A DNA stretch of 64,000 nucleotides from Mimosa pudica (Eukaryota > Streptophyta > Magnoliopsida > Fabales > Fabaceae): contig JAKELP010000005.1 of the NCBI GenBank assembly GCA_029929735.1, positions 227,712 through 291,711 of the forward strand, written 5' to 3'. How positions within the stretch are numbered: the first letter of the stretch is position 1; each line of letters opens with the position of its first letter. A program made the position numbers and the translations under genes. The notes under the pieces are model-generated. The model had not been told where the DNA came from. It did not search any database and worked only from the letters and a program-made list of their open reading frames with translations. Below, piece by piece: positions 21,840 through 33,586 of this stretch.

Positions 21840-23919
21840 CAGAGCCTATGTTCGCAAGGGACTGGATAAGACTCCCTATGAGCTGTACAAAGGGAGGAAG
21901 CCCAACATCAGCCACTTGAGAATATTTGGATCAAAGTGCTATGTGCACAACAATGGAAAGGTAAATCTGGGTAAGTTTGATCCAAAAGCTGATGTAGGTA
22001 TATTCGTAGGATATTCCCTTAGGAGCAAAGCATATAGGGTATACAACATGAGAACTAGAATTGTAGAAGAATCAATGCATGTTGTATTCGATGAAATTCC
22101 TACATGGGGACAATCCACAGAAGATGATGAAATACTGAATCTTCCAAAATTACCATCATCTTCTTCACCACCAAAAGAAACACCAGCAAGCAATCCTAAG
22201 GAAGAAGATGGACTCAGTGATGAACCTAGAGTGCAGACCGTGTCTGATGAGGCACAGTTGCCAACAGCTAGGAGGCATCACAGAGATCATCCTCTTGATC
22301 AAGTGCTTGGTGATGTTTCTTCTGGTGTCAGAACCAGAAGACAAGTTCAAAATGAAGTTGAGTTTGTTGCATTTCTATCTCAAATAGAACCAACTTCAGT
22401 TGAACAAACTCTTGAGGACTGCGACTGGATTATCGCCATGCAGGAAGAGCTAAATCAATTTGAGAGAAGTCAAGTCTGGGAACTAGTCCCTAGGCCGTCT
22501 CATCAATCTATAGTAGGGACCAAGTGGGTCTTCAAAAACAAACTGGATGAGACAGGTCAAATTACAAGAAACAAAGCCAGATTAGTAGCCAAAGGATATA
22601 ACCAAGAAGAAGACATTGACTATGAAGAAACCTTTGCTCCAGTCGCTAGACTTGAAGCAATAAGGATTCTTCTAGCCTTTGCATCCATGAAGGGCTTTAG
22701 GCTATACCAAATGGATGTAAAGAATGCATTTCTTAATGGCTATATTAAAGAAGAGGTGTATGTAGAACAACCTCCTGGCTTTGAGGATCACAAATATCCC
22801 AAACATGTGTATAGATTAAAGAAAGCCTTATATGGCCTGAAACAAGCTCCTAGAGCTTGGTATGAGAGACTCAGCAGCTTTCTGCTGGGCAAGGGTTTCT
22901 CAAGGGGCAAACTTGATAATACATTGTTTATCCTTCACAAAGATAGAGATATGTTAATTGTCCAAATCTACGTTGATGATATTATCTTTGGGGCAACTAA
23001 TGAAAAACTTTGTGAAGATTTTTCTAAGACTATGCAGGGTGAGTTTGAAATGTCTATGATGGGAGAACTCACATTCTTCCTAGGCCTGCAGATTAAACAG
23101 AAGAAAAATGGAATCTTCATATCCCAAGCTAAGTACTGCAGAGAACTACTCAAAAAGTTTGGGATGGATGAGTGCAAGGAGTATGACACTCCCATGAGCA
23201 CCTCTGCCGCACTCGATGCTGACGCAAAGGGTAAATCTGTCAGCCTGCCCATGTACAGGGGAATGATAGGTTCCCTCCTATACTTAACGGCAAGCAGGCC
23301 TGATATTCAATTTAGTGTAGGCATGTGTGCTAGGTTTCAAGCCAACCCCAAGGAGTCACACTTAACATGTGTTAAACGTATTCTGAGATACCTTGAGGGA
23401 ACACAAGAGCTTGGTCTTTGGTATCCCAGAGGTAACCAAGAGTTCTTGTGGGCTTACTCTGATTCTGACCATGCAGGTTATAAGACTGATAGAAAGAGCA
23501 CCAGTGGACAATGCGCCTTTCTTAGTGGTTGTCTGGTGTCTTGGGCTAGCAAGAAGCAAACCTACGTGTCATTGTCATCCACTGAGGCAGAATACATTGC
23601 TGCTGCAAGCTGTTGTGCTCAAGTGCTGTGGCTGAAGAACCAACTGAGAGATCTTGGCTTGGAGTTCCCTGAGGCACCCATCCTCTGTGACAACACAAGC
23701 ACAATCTGCCTTGCTAAGAATCCGGTTCAGCACACAAGGACAAAGCACATTGATGTCAGACATCACTTCATCAGAGACCATGTTCAAAAGAAGGATGTCA
23801 AAGTGCAATTTGTTCCCACTCAACAACAGCTTGCTGACATCTTCACCAAGCCTCTGGGGGCTGACCAATTTACTTTCATAAGAGGTGATTTGGGAATGGT
23901 AAACCCAAATGAAGTGTAA
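21790..23919 (+). CDS. pol: SIRE integrase C-terminus, reverse transcriptase and RNase H
   Basis: The frame picks up at FWADAMSTACYISNRA (integrase C-terminal side), then GRKPNISHLRIFGSKCYVH. Reverse transcriptase starts near WVFKNKLDETGQ and carries RLVAKGYNQ, YQMDVKNAFLNG, ALYGLKQAPRAWY and the catalytic YVDD in IYVDDIIFGA (about 22969-22998). RNase H follows, with YSDSDHAG, LSSTEAEYIAA and CDNTSTICLAKNP, ending after HTRTKHIDVRHHFIRDHV. Uninterrupted for 710 codons, so the polymerase could be active if translated. There is no initiation signal of its own: in an intact element it would be part of the gag-pol polyprotein. It is out of frame with the protease part because of the integrase deletion. 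Confidence 0.92.
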   Translation, partial: KQVFWADAMSTACYISNRAYVRKGLDKTPYELYKGRKPNISHLRIFGSKCYVHNNGKVNLGKFDPKADVGIFVGYSLRSKAYRVYNMRTRIVEESMHVVFDEIPTWGQSTEDDEILNLPKLPSSSSPPKETPASNPKEEDGLSDEPRVQTVSDEAQLPTARRHHRDHPLDQVLGDVSSGVRTRRQVQNEVEFVAFLSQIEPTSVEQTLEDCDWIIAMQEELNQFERSQVWELVPRPSHQSIVGTKWVFKNKLDETGQITRNKARLVAKGYNQEEDIDYEETFAPVARLEAIRILLAFASMKGFRLYQMDVKNAFLNGYIKEEVYVEQPPGFEDHKYPKHVYRLKKALYGLKQAPRAWYERLSSFLLGKGFSRGKLDNTLFILHKDRDMLIVQIYVDDIIFGATNEKLCEDFSKTMQGEFEMSMMGELTFFLGLQIKQKKNGIFISQAKYCRELLKKFGMDECKEYDTPMSTSAALDADAKGKSVSLPMYRGMIGSLLYLTASRPDIQFSVGMCARFQANPKESHLTCVKRILRYLEGTQELGLWYPRGNQEFLWAYSDSDHAGYKTDRKSTSGQCAFLSGCLVSWASKKQTYVSLSSTEAEYIAAASCCAQVLWLKNQLRDLGLEFPEAPILCDNTSTICLAKNPVQHTRTKHIDVRHHFIRDHVQKKDVKVQFVPTQQQLADIFTKPLGADQFTFIRGDLGMVNPNEV

Positions 23920-24439
23920 ATACCATTTGTTATACTTGATTGTTTTAAAACTTACAACAGTACTAACTTAGGCATCGGAGTGCCAACATGTGTTCTTGCA
24001 GGGTTTCAATGTTAAATCTTAAGAAACTGCAACCGGAAGCAAAACCACTTCCGGATGATCATTCGCTGACACTGGATGATGAAACCAAGAGAGCGCCAGC
24101 ACCAGTCCAAGAGACACGTCACTTCAGAAACGTTTCAACTCCCTCTATAAGAAGGTGTGCCCTATCTGACTAGATGAAGCGACACATGTCATAAGGTGCG
24201 CCGTTTCAATTAAATTTTTACGTTACCCAATGTGCAAACGTTTGGTTTTCATCTGAAAAAGCATGACCATTTTACCCTTAGTTACTTCGCCTATAAATAG
24301 GGTGTCATTTATTTTCACTTTCACTTTTTACTTTTACCCACATTCTCTCTGCATAACATATTTCATCTTCATCTGAGTTCTTCGCATTCCTCATACACAT
24401 CTTGCATTTCATCTCTTTTCACCACCAACCCACACAAAA
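23920..24439 (+). other. SIRE spacer with promoter-like sequence before the envelope-like ORF
   Basis: It contains ACCGGAAGC and ACTTCCGGATG near 24032-24058, like the LTR motifs, then AT-rich DNA, a TATA box at 24292-24299 and a CT-rich leader up to the ATG at 24440. The whole looks like a compact plant promoter plus 5' leader. Confidence 0.55.
24292..24299 (+). promoter_or_regulatory. Internal TATA box upstream of the envelope-like ORF
   Basis: TATAAATA within CGCCTATAAATAGGG, 148 bp before the ATG at 24440. It is followed by a TC-rich leader and an AAAAATGGCC start context. Confidence 0.55.
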
Positions 24440-26524
24440 ATGGCCGGATCTCATGAAACAAACCCAGTTACAAAGAAACATTCCTCATCCAAGAAACACA
24501 AGTCAAAATCTGGGAAATCTCGCCATGAACATTCTGGGAAATCTGGGAAAAATGATGAACACCGCGATGAACACCATAAGGTTTCTGGGCAAACCCAGGG
24601 GCAAGATGAACATGTCCAGGATCAGCCTGGAACTTCTGGAAGAGTAACAGAACAGCAAGTGGCTTCTGAGTCTGAGCAAGCTAGGGAAGCCCAGAGAAAA
24701 GGAAAGAAGAAGAAGGTTCAGTTCGCTGAAGAACCTTCTTCCAAGAGGCAGAGGGTTGAAGAAGATGACCCCACAGTGTATAGAGATGGGGCATTGGAGC
24801 CAGTAGCAGCCAAATTTGAGACGTCTACTCCAATCTTCAACCATGGCCTGTTCATCGATCTGGACAAGATTGATGAACTAGGGTTTCCTCACCTGCGCCC
24901 TTATCTAGAGAAGTACATGCCATGGCTGGGGATCAACCAGGACTACAATGTCAACGTCCTGCGGGTATTCTGTCAATCCCTCACTGGCAAGGTTAAGAAC
25001 AAGAAGGTTGATGGGAAAGAGCAAGTCCACAGACTCTCCTTCACTGCCACTGTAAGGGGGAGAACCTTCAAGTTCACCTGGAGGACATTGAATGAGTTGA
25101 TGGGGATCACAGACGAGAGCATGAATGAGTGGCTATACCCTGAGTCACTAAAGTACAGCAAGGAGGATCTCGAGAAGTTGTATGGCACCACAGGGAAAAA
25201 GGTGTCCAAGATGTCTGACTCAAACAGACTCTTGTATTATGTCTACTCCCGAATAATGACACACAAAGGGGGTAACTTCAACGAGTTCACCTTGATTGAC
25301 AATCCGTGGTTCCCCAGAATTCTCTCCCACCAGCCAATCAACCCCGGCCAGTTGGTATGTCTTGAGCTTCAGCGCTGGATAACTAATGACAAGTCTGGCT
25401 ATCTTCCCTATCCCACCATCATTGCCTTCCTCCTTGAGAAGCATCTGATCAAGGCCACATCTGCTGTGGAGGAAGAAAACGTCAAGTGTAAACCTGTGGG
25501 AGCAACCAACATTGGGAAGATGGGCATCAAGTATGTGAGGGCCCCTAAGCCCACTCGCTCAGGATCACAAGCGGGTAGTGCTTCTGGGACTTCAGCCCCC
25601 TCGACATCTGGTGCAGGGGATCAGGAAGTGGACTCCCATGCTGGGCCAAGCCGTGCAGCAAGAGTGCCAGCTTCTGTCAAAGCCTTTGCCGAGGAAGTTA
25701 AGGAAGAACTTCTCTTTAGACTGCCTGAATCCTTGGTAGGCCCTCTCCGTGCTGAGTGTGACATTGGCTTCCAGCAGCAAGGGGAGCGAATTCAGAGGCT
25801 CGAAGACAGGGTAGGCCAGATTGAAAACCACATTGTCAGGGTGGATGCAAAACTTGACCTCATTCTCCAGCACCTACAAATTCCCCAACCATCACAAGGT
25901 AACCTACCACCACCTCCTCCTCCTCCCCAAAATCCTCCTCCTCCTCCTCCTTCAGGTCACCCTCAACTTCCCCCTCCTCCTCCACCTAACACTCAACCAC
26001 CACAGCCACCTCCACAAAATGACCATCAATCCCCTCCATCACCAAACAATGATCACCAATCACAACCTTCACCCAACCATGAACACCAAACCCAAGACAT
26101 ACCCCAACAATCTCCTAGCCAATCACCCCTTCACTCCAACAACTCCCCATCTCCACAAAACTCCCCATCTACACCTCCCTCACCCACTCGCACACCATCC
26201 AACCCCTTAGCCGAACACCTTGGATTTCAAACTGTCGTTCACCCCCTCAGCCATATCTATCTGCGAGATTATCCCCGCCTTCAACAAATCCCTGAGGATC
26301 CTCACTTACCCTTTACCCCATTTACCCCACACTCTTCCGCTACCTTCACTGAATATTCCTCCACTTACCCATTCGAAAGTCTATTCGTAGATCCTACATG
26401 GTTCCCCAACCAACCCACATCCCCAGAAAATACCTTACCTGTCTCTTCCCCAGAATCCTCACCCCAAACTCCATTTGGCCCTGAACCTCCACCCTCCTCT
26501 TCATCTACTCCATCCCTGGCACTC

Positions 26525-28109
26525 TGATTGGACCGAATTTTATATGTTTAAGCATGTGCAATTGAGCTTAATTAGTGTGATTTAATTGTTATATTTGATC
26601 ATTATTGGTGATTTTATGTGCACATGCTTATATGTGGTTAAGTAGAAAATCCTAGCTTATTTACTTGCATTTTAAGTAACCAAGGGTATTTTGGTCATTT
26701 TGACTATGTGGTGCTTTTCTATGTGTAGGGGGGTCCCACGTGGGCCCCACAAACATTTGGGATTGCTTGGAGTGCAAGGAATTGGCTTGGAGGGAAAGGC
26801 AAAGGCATAAGACAAAAGTTACCCCTTTTGTCAAAAACAAGGGATTTTCACATTACTAAAAGGGGTAATTTGGAGCCACAATTTGAATTTCAAGGCCAAA
26901 AGCTTCATGAAGGGTACCATTGGAAAGAGAATGAAGAACATAAAGGAAGGAATGAGGTGGAAGCTTGTAGACCACTCATTTATCTCACTTACAACTCATT
27001 TTTCACTCACATTTACCATTTTACCCTTATTTTACCTCCTTCACATTTCATCACTTTCCCTCACATTTCCTCCCACAATTTCGGCCAAACCTCCCTCCAA
27101 ACACCAAAAATATCTTCTTGACAACCCATAATCCTCTCTTGACAGCTCATTAACTCACTAACCCACATCATTAACCAAACTCCACTTCCATTTAATAAAC
27201 CCTAAGCTCATTTGTGACACATTCCTCACTTTCCCATTCTCTCTCTTCTCCCAAATCCTCTCAATTTCTCTCTTCCCTTCCATCTTCATCTCCATTTTCG
27301 GCCAAGCTTCACTCCTCACCATTCTCCATGATTTCTCACGGCCTCCTTCCTCCATCCATCATCTCCATGTGTGGCTAGGCTCCTCATCTTCTTCTCCAAA
27401 GGAAATGTGCTTGTAGATTCAACATTTGGCCTCATGTACTTGTGTTAGTTCTTTGTAGGTTTCAAACTATTTTCATCTTTTGTCTTGTGAATTCTTTGAT
27501 TAAGACTCATTAGACTAGAGTATTTGTATTTTCAAGTATTCTACCTCACTTTAGTTTGAAATCTCTCTTTGAATCTTTGTATGTGAAAACCTAGGGTTTG
27601 ATTCTTGTGTAGTTCTATGAGATCATATGTTGCGATTGCTTATGTATGTTTCTTGTTGAATGAATGATTTTCTTAGCTCTATGATTTAGAGTTAATGTTG
27701 CCTAAGGTACATTTGAAGGTTTCAAAGAGCTATTAGCTTGGTTGACCTAATTAAACTCTTGTAGATTTCTTAGCTTTAAGAATCTCAAGGATTTAGTTAG
27801 GTTATACTAAGAATAGCAAGTATATGAGGTCACATTTATCATTAAGCACATAGTACTTTGGAGAGGGAGGTGTTTCTCACTTGATTTCTTGTGTTTCTCA
27901 ATTCGGCTAGTGTTAAGTAATTTGAGATTTTAATTGTTCTTAGTAATTGATAATCAATACTCTCAACATCATTGTTAATTTGTGATTATTTGATCTAAGC
28001 AAGTGAATTAACCAAATTGTGAAATTGACCTAGGACTTGCTACTAGCTATTGTAGTTAATTCTAGTTTTTATTTGCTTAGCTCTTTTAGGCGACAAAAAG
28101 AGTAAATCA
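26525..28109 (+). repeat. Gag-only element 5' LTR
   Basis: 1585 bp, TGATTGGACC to AGTAAATCA. It carries a G-box palindrome at 26735-26744. Open frames inside it (26828-27121 and others) recur identically in the 3' LTR and are not genes. Confidence 0.93.
26735..26744 (+). promoter_or_regulatory. G-box palindrome in the LTR
   Basis: CCCACGTGGG, followed by CCCCAC. CACGTG is a binding core for plant bZIP and bHLH factors, and TGGGCC is a TCP-type site. It is repeated at 34469-34478 in the 3' LTR. Confidence 0.5.
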
Positions 28110-28112
28110 AAT

Positions 28113-28127
28113 TGGCGCCGTTGCCGG
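28113..28127 (+). other. Primer binding site, tRNA-Asp
   Basis: TGGCGCCGTTGCCGG, three bases after the 5' LTR, complementary to the 3' end of plant tRNA-Asp. Confidence 0.85.
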
Positions 28128-29696
28128 TTTGGTTAATTTCTTACTTGTCTTAGGTTTTTAGTTACATTTTCTTAGTTTTTGTTGTTGGTGTTCATTCGGC
28201 TACTTGAGTGATTTTGAGTATTAATCTGATTTTATCAATTCTGGAGATTGCTCATTTGTTGGCTGGATATTTTTGACTGTTTTGGTGTTTAAAAGGCTGC
28301 TCTAGATAGCCAATTGTTGTTGAGAAAGTTTGCTTAAAGTTGCTGGAATTTTTGTCTGAAAGTACTGGAAATTCAGGTCCCTTGTTTTCAAAACTGGAAC
28401 CAATCTACTACGCAGTTTTTGAAACTGTTTTACCTGGTGAATCTAAAAGATTTGAGCTTTCTTTAGACATATTATTTGTTTAAAACTGAGTTGTCTACTG
28501 CCTGGAACAATTCGTTGAAATTGGACTGTTCTGTGAAAGTTCACTGTGTGATCAGCTTGCTTATTTTTGCCACTGTGACTTGCGTTGTTGGAATCTGTCG
28601 AAACTGTTTCTTGTGGTTATTCTACACCTTTTAAGCTTTTCAGAGGTATCTTACTTGTAGCAAAACTCATTATACATCTCCAGGAATTAATTTTTCTAAT
28701 CTGCCCTGTTTGCTGGAAACTGGCTGGACAACACTGCAATTTAACCGAACTTGTTTTCAAAACTGGTACTGACTCACAATGAATTTCTGGAAACTGTTTT
28801 AACTGGGAAAACTACAGGTTGTAAGATTTAATTTGATATATCATTTGCCAGAAAATTCGTTCTCTACTGTCCGGAGTGGATTTTCAAAGTTGCCCTGTTT
28901 TTCTGGACTTGAAATCGGTAGAGCTGATTTTGGAGCCAAACTGTTTGTGGCTATCATACACTGTTTTGCTTGATCTTTGGCTACTTTTGAACAGTTTTTC
29001 ACGAGCTTTTGACTGATATTAATTGCTGGAATTTTGGTGCCTCAATTGCTTGTCATTTGGTCATAATTTGCAACAATTGTGCATTTTTGGTGCATTAACT
29101 TTGAACCAAAACTGTTTGATTTGTAGTAATCTTTTTTGAGCAGTTTTTGGCTTGTTTGAAAGCTCTTTAACTCCTTTATCTGACTGTGGTGTTGACTGGA
29201 AAATTTGGTTTGGAACTTGTGAGAGATAGGTGCTCTAGTTACCTTCACATTTTCCTACTCGGCTTGTGGCCCTATTTGTGTTTTTGTGTGGATTTCTTGG
29301 CTTCTTTCTGCAGGACTATTTTGGACTTTTCGGTGCATATTTGAAGGCTATTTGGAAGGTGTTTCTTGGCTGTTGTTGGTCCTTTTGCACAGGGCTACTA
29401 TTGAGTCTAATTGCTTTGACTCTTGTTGGAGATTTAAGCACTCACTTTAGTGCTTTTTACCTTGATTTTTGCTGGACTTTCTTGGACTGTTTTGGACTGG
29501 ATATATTTGCTGGCTGGCTGGTGGTTTTGTGCTTTGTTTTGCAGGACTAATTCTTCATTGTTTTGAGTTTTAAGTGGCTGCCTTGACATCTCACACCATC
29601 ATACATTCATTGCATAAATCCACCTACTTTCACTTACATCCACCTAGGTCATTCTTGTGTGTTGTTGCATTGAGTTGCATTGATTGACATTACATA
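28128..29696 (+). other. Long untranslated leader of the gag-only element
   Basis: T/G-rich with many short upstream ATGs. Two segments, about 28380-28560 and 28750-28905, are diverged copies: both start TTTCAAAACTGG and share GAAACTGTTTTA(C/A)CTGG and TCTACTG words. The 94-codon hydrophobic frame at 29266-29550 reflects the T-rich composition and is not supported as a gene. Confidence 0.6.
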
Positions 29697-32159
29697 ATGG
29701 CTGAGCGGCAAGGAGAGAATAATCATGATAGGGGTAGACATGTGCATGAAGATGATAGACCTATGAGGGAATTCACACAATCATATGCATCATTTTCACC
29801 TCAAGGTTTTTATGCTAACCCCGCTAACTTTGAGATCAAAGGGTCTCTTCTTGCTCATTTGCCTAAATTTACAGGATTATCTCATGAAGATGCCCATAAG
29901 CACTTGCTCGGTCTTTACCACACATGCTCATCAATGAAGCCACCTAATGCCTCTTTGGAAGATGTGCTCTTGAGAGTTTTCCAATTTTCCTTGGAGGGAA
30001 AAGCCAAAGAATGGCTCTTGAATCTTCCAACACATTATGCTACATTGTCTTGGGAAGAGTTGAAGAAGGTGTTCTTGGATAGATACTTCCCATTCTCTAA
30101 GATCTCCAAGTTGAGGAAGGACATCACCGGGGTTCAACAATTACTACAAGAGAGTTTCTATGAGTATTGGACCCGGTTTACCACATTAATCAACTCTTGT
30201 CCGAATCATAGCATCTCAAAGGCAAATTTAGTTCAATATTTCTATGATGGCCTTCTACCTCACCTCAAGATGACCATTGATGCGGCCTCTAATGGTTCAA
30301 TCTTTAACCTCTCGGCCAATGAGGGGTGGAACTTGTTTGACACTATGGCCAACAACCATCATCAATTCTATGCAAGAGACTCTTTGTGTATGAATGAAAA
30401 GCCTTCAATTTCCCATGAGGTGAAGTTGGCTAACCTCTTTGATAAGCTTTGTGATAGATTGGATAGAATGGAGGAGAAGCTTGAGAAGCCGGTGAATTCC
30501 ATGGCTATGTCCAACTCCATGGCCATGGTTCATACCTTTTGTAAGTTTTGTGCATCTCCCATGCATGAATCCTCTAATTGTCCTACTCATTGTCAAGAGG
30601 AATTGACCATGTATTCTAACCCTAGCCATCAAGTTCAAATGAGGGATCCCATCTCACAAACCAATAATCAAGGATGGAGGGACCATCCAAGCTTCAAGTG
30701 GGGGGGAGGAGGAAATGCTAATACCTCACATGATTTTCAAGCTCAACAAGGGTATGTTCATCAACATCAAACACATATCCCTTACCAAATGAGGCCTAAT
30801 TTTTGTTCCATCACTAAAGGGCCAAATATGTATGCTTATCAAGAAGCTCCTCAACAAGTGAAGCCTAATCCATATTTTCATGGATATAGGCCGAATTTCA
30901 AAGCTCCAAATGAGGTGCAACAAGCTTCTACATCCTTTCCAAGTGGAGGCAATGAGTTAGCCGAAATGGTGACACCTATATTGGACAACTTCAACAAGCT
31001 TGAAACTAGACAAGACACTCTTCAAACATTTGTGTCTAATTTTGCCAATTCTAAGAGTGAAGAGGAGGTTAAAAAGGGGGGTTCACCTTCAAATATTGTG
31101 GTAAATCCTAAAGACATGAATGTAGTCCAATTGATGGCCAAATATGATGATGAGGATGATGATGTTGCTATGGTTGTTGATTCCAATGATGAGCACGAAT
31201 TTAATGATGAAATAATCATGGAGTTTCTTAATGCAATTGAGCAAAACGATGAATTGTGTGATGCTCCAAGGAAAGAGGCCGATTCTAAGGGTGAAGTGAA
31301 CATAGAAAATCACCCTAGCACTCAAGCAAACAATGTACATGAAGAGAATCATGAAGAGGCCGAATTGCCTCATTCAAATGATGAGAAACAAGAGGAGGCC
31401 GAGAGTCATACTCCCTTTGAAGCAAACAAGTTTGAAAATTCTAAAGGGAAATGTAATGTTGAAGAGAAATTGGCACAAGAACTTGGATCTTTCTCTACTT
31501 CACAAATCATGCATCAAATTGGGGAGGACACCTCCCAAGGTACAATTCTTGATTCTTCACTTGTTTCCTTTCCTAGTTCATGTAACTTAGGAAAGAAGAA
31601 ATATCATGAGCTAGCCCAAAGTATGATGCTTGATTTATTTTCCATGTTGGAATTTAATGTGTCATTGCTTGTGGTTCTTGAACAAATGAATACTTATGCG
31701 AAGCCTTTGAATGATCTTTGCATATACAAGGAAGCATGTAGGCCACATAAAATGTTGATTGAAAATGTGTTAGAACTACATGTAGGTCCCTTGAGATTGA
31801 ATTCACATGATGTTGTGCACATATCTTTGAGATCATTTGATTCTTGCTTGGTGGATACTAAAGATGCTTGCATGATTCCTCTTGATGGTAATTCTAGTCT
31901 TGTAAGCATGCCTCTTGATGTTACTAGGACCAAGCATGTTAATTGTGACCTTGATGATGTTTGTATATTCATATCTTCTTTGTCTAGCTACAAACCCTTG
32001 GAAAAGGGGAGTTTGTTCAATTGTGTTTATAAAGCTAGGATGGAAGGATTGCTTGCTCTTATGAAAGGGGCCGGATTGCTCTTGGAAGAGGAGATGTTTT
32101 GCTACACCTCCCATGAAATTTTGAATTGGAAGAGCCGATTGAGGGATGAGGACATATAA
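29697..32159 (+). CDS. gag: Gag protein of the gag-only element, 820 aa
   Basis: The N-terminal region (about residues 45-230) is a plant retrotransposon gag fold: PKFTGLSHEDAHKHLLGLYH, FSLEGKAKEWLLNLP, WEELKKVFLDRYFP and YEYWTRFTTLINSCPNHSIS are typical Athila/Tat-type gag segments. A Cys/His motif, CKFCASPMHESSNC, near residue 285 could be a zinc knuckle (CX2CX4HX4C spacing fits). The rest is acidic and low-complexity, without a protease DSG or DTG site. The role is capsid formation and packaging of the element RNA. It ends TAA at 32157-32159, with the frame open beyond. Confidence 0.88.
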   Translation: MAERQGENNHDRGRHVHEDDRPMREFTQSYASFSPQGFYANPANFEIKGSLLAHLPKFTGLSHEDAHKHLLGLYHTCSSMKPPNASLEDVLLRVFQFSLEGKAKEWLLNLPTHYATLSWEELKKVFLDRYFPFSKISKLRKDITGVQQLLQESFYEYWTRFTTLINSCPNHSISKANLVQYFYDGLLPHLKMTIDAASNGSIFNLSANEGWNLFDTMANNHHQFYARDSLCMNEKPSISHEVKLANLFDKLCDRLDRMEEKLEKPVNSMAMSNSMAMVHTFCKFCASPMHESSNCPTHCQEELTMYSNPSHQVQMRDPISQTNNQGWRDHPSFKWGGGGNANTSHDFQAQQGYVHQHQTHIPYQMRPNFCSITKGPNMYAYQEAPQQVKPNPYFHGYRPNFKAPNEVQQASTSFPSGGNELAEMVTPILDNFNKLETRQDTLQTFVSNFANSKSEEEVKKGGSPSNIVVNPKDMNVVQLMAKYDDEDDDVAMVVDSNDEHEFNDEIIMEFLNAIEQNDELCDAPRKEADSKGEVNIENHPSTQANNVHEENHEEAELPHSNDEKQEEAESHTPFEANKFENSKGKCNVEEKLAQELGSFSTSQIMHQIGEDTSQGTILDSSLVSFPSSCNLGKKKYHELAQSMMLDLFSMLEFNVSLLVVLEQMNTYAKPLNDLCIYKEACRPHKMLIENVLELHVGPLRLNSHDVVHISLRSFDSCLVDTKDACMIPLDGNSSLVSMPLDVTRTKHVNCDLDDVCIFISSLSSYKPLEKGSLFNCVYKARMEGLLALMKGAGLLLEEEMFCYTSHEILNWKSRLRDEDI

Positions 32160-32660
32160 TTGGAGAAGAGGCCAAATCCTTGTTTAAGGCCTCAATGGAT
32201 TACCAAGAAGCATGATACTTTTTCCTCAAAGAATGTGCCATTTGCTTCTAATTGTGCTTCCACTTGCTTACCATATTGCAATACCTACAACCCTTTGCAA
32301 AAGGGAAGTTTGTTCAATGTTGTAGGTTCATTTAGGATGCACAAAGATTATTGGGAAGAGAAGGAATCCGATTTGGAGTTTGAAAAGAATAAGAAGGAGC
32401 ATGGTTCTCATGAGACACTTGATCATTTGAAGGACAATGATGTGGTGGAAAATGTTGAAGCATTAAAAGGCAAAAAGAAAAGCTTCAACAAGAAAAGAAG
32501 ACCGAAAGAGAAGTTGTCCAAGGAAGGCAAGATTGACACAAAGATTAAAGCCAACCATGATGTGGATGAGCCAATTTTGAGCAAAAGATCCAAACATGGC
32601 CGAAAAAACAAAAAGGGCCAAAGGAAGAAATATTACAAGGAGAACTTCAAGCCTCCATAA
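32160..32660 (+). CDS. Basic second ORF, in frame after the gag stop, 166 codons
   Basis: The frame continues directly after the single TAA of gag with no ATG at its head, so it may be a read-through extension or the decayed end of a longer gag. It has YNPLQKGSLFNVV, an echo of YKPLEKGSLFNCV near the gag C terminus (about residues 765-777), which suggests an internal duplication. The end is strongly basic (KRSKHGRKNKKGQRKKYYKE) and could bind nucleic acid. No enzyme motif is present. TAA followed by T is not a known efficient read-through context. Confidence 0.5.
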   Translation: MEKRPNPCLRPQWITKKHDTFSSKNVPFASNCASTCLPYCNTYNPLQKGSLFNVVGSFRMHKDYWEEKESDLEFEKNKKEHGSHETLDHLKDNDVVENVEALKGKKKSFNKKRRPKEKLSKEGKIDTKIKANHDVDEPILSKRSKHGRKNKKGQRKKYYKENFKPP

Positions 32661-33586
32661 GAGGTTGTTTCTTTCCTTCCCTTGCTTGCTTTAAATTGCT
32701 TTTATTCTAAGTGTGGGGGAAGATTTATGTTAGAAAAATTAGGATTGTGTTAGGTTTAATTTCTAGTATTTTGTTATAGGTTGTTAGAAAAAACAAAAGA
32801 AAAAAAATATATAAACTTGTGTTAGGTTGTGTTTAGTGTAGTTTTGTGAATAATACATGATGGCCATTTGCATGCGTGGACTGCCCGGCCTTATTAGTTG
32901 CTGCCTTGCCTTTGTTTTATGACTTCCTACTTGATTTGATTGGTCCCATTGAGGACAATGCATGCTTTAAGTGGGGGGTGTATTATGTGCTTAAAAGTGG
33001 TCTAATTCAAAGCTTTCACACTTGATTTGTGGACTTATTTGGCATGATTTTCTTGAAAATTTAACTTGATCATGGCTCTTGAAAGTGAATGGAATTGTCC
33101 TCTAGTGTGTAAGTGGAATTTTTGGAATGATTACTTAGGGCATTACATAGGGCACTTTTAAGGTAGAAAGAGGATGTTAGTTTCTCACTTAACTTTTCTT
33201 AGGGAGGAAGTGACTAATTAGAGTAAGCCATAAAAGTGAGAAGCCTCCAACCGAATTGAGTGGGCCAATAGTCTACTTGACCTCCTAGAACTTGTCCTAG
33301 CTCTTGTTCAAGATCACAATGCATGACATGATTGGAAATGAAAGGGGCATTTCATTTCTAAACCCTTTTGACCCAAACACTAAGCCACCAAATATTATCC
33401 TTTGATTTAACCTCTTTGGGCCATTCACTATTCTTTTCTACCACCTTGACCAATGTTTGAATGAGTGATTATAGCATATGCTTGCATTTATATTAGTGTT
33501 GTATTGATGTATCTTATGAAAAGCATGCTACATGAGGGAGAACAATATTTGGCCGAGAGCCTTAGTGAGAAAAGAAAAGAAAAGTG

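Noticed and set aside
24440..26527. Envelope-like ORF as a host nuclear gene
   Set aside because: It lies between RNase H and the 3' LTR of the copia element and resumes in frame after the inserted element, as expected for the SIRE third ORF.
26828..27121. 97-codon frame, identical to 34562-34855
   Set aside because: Lies in both LTRs of the gag-only element; low-complexity and without family motifs.
29266..29550. 94-codon hydrophobic frame that could look like a membrane protein
   Set aside because: Occurs in a T/G-rich leader where codons for Phe, Leu and Cys are expected by composition.
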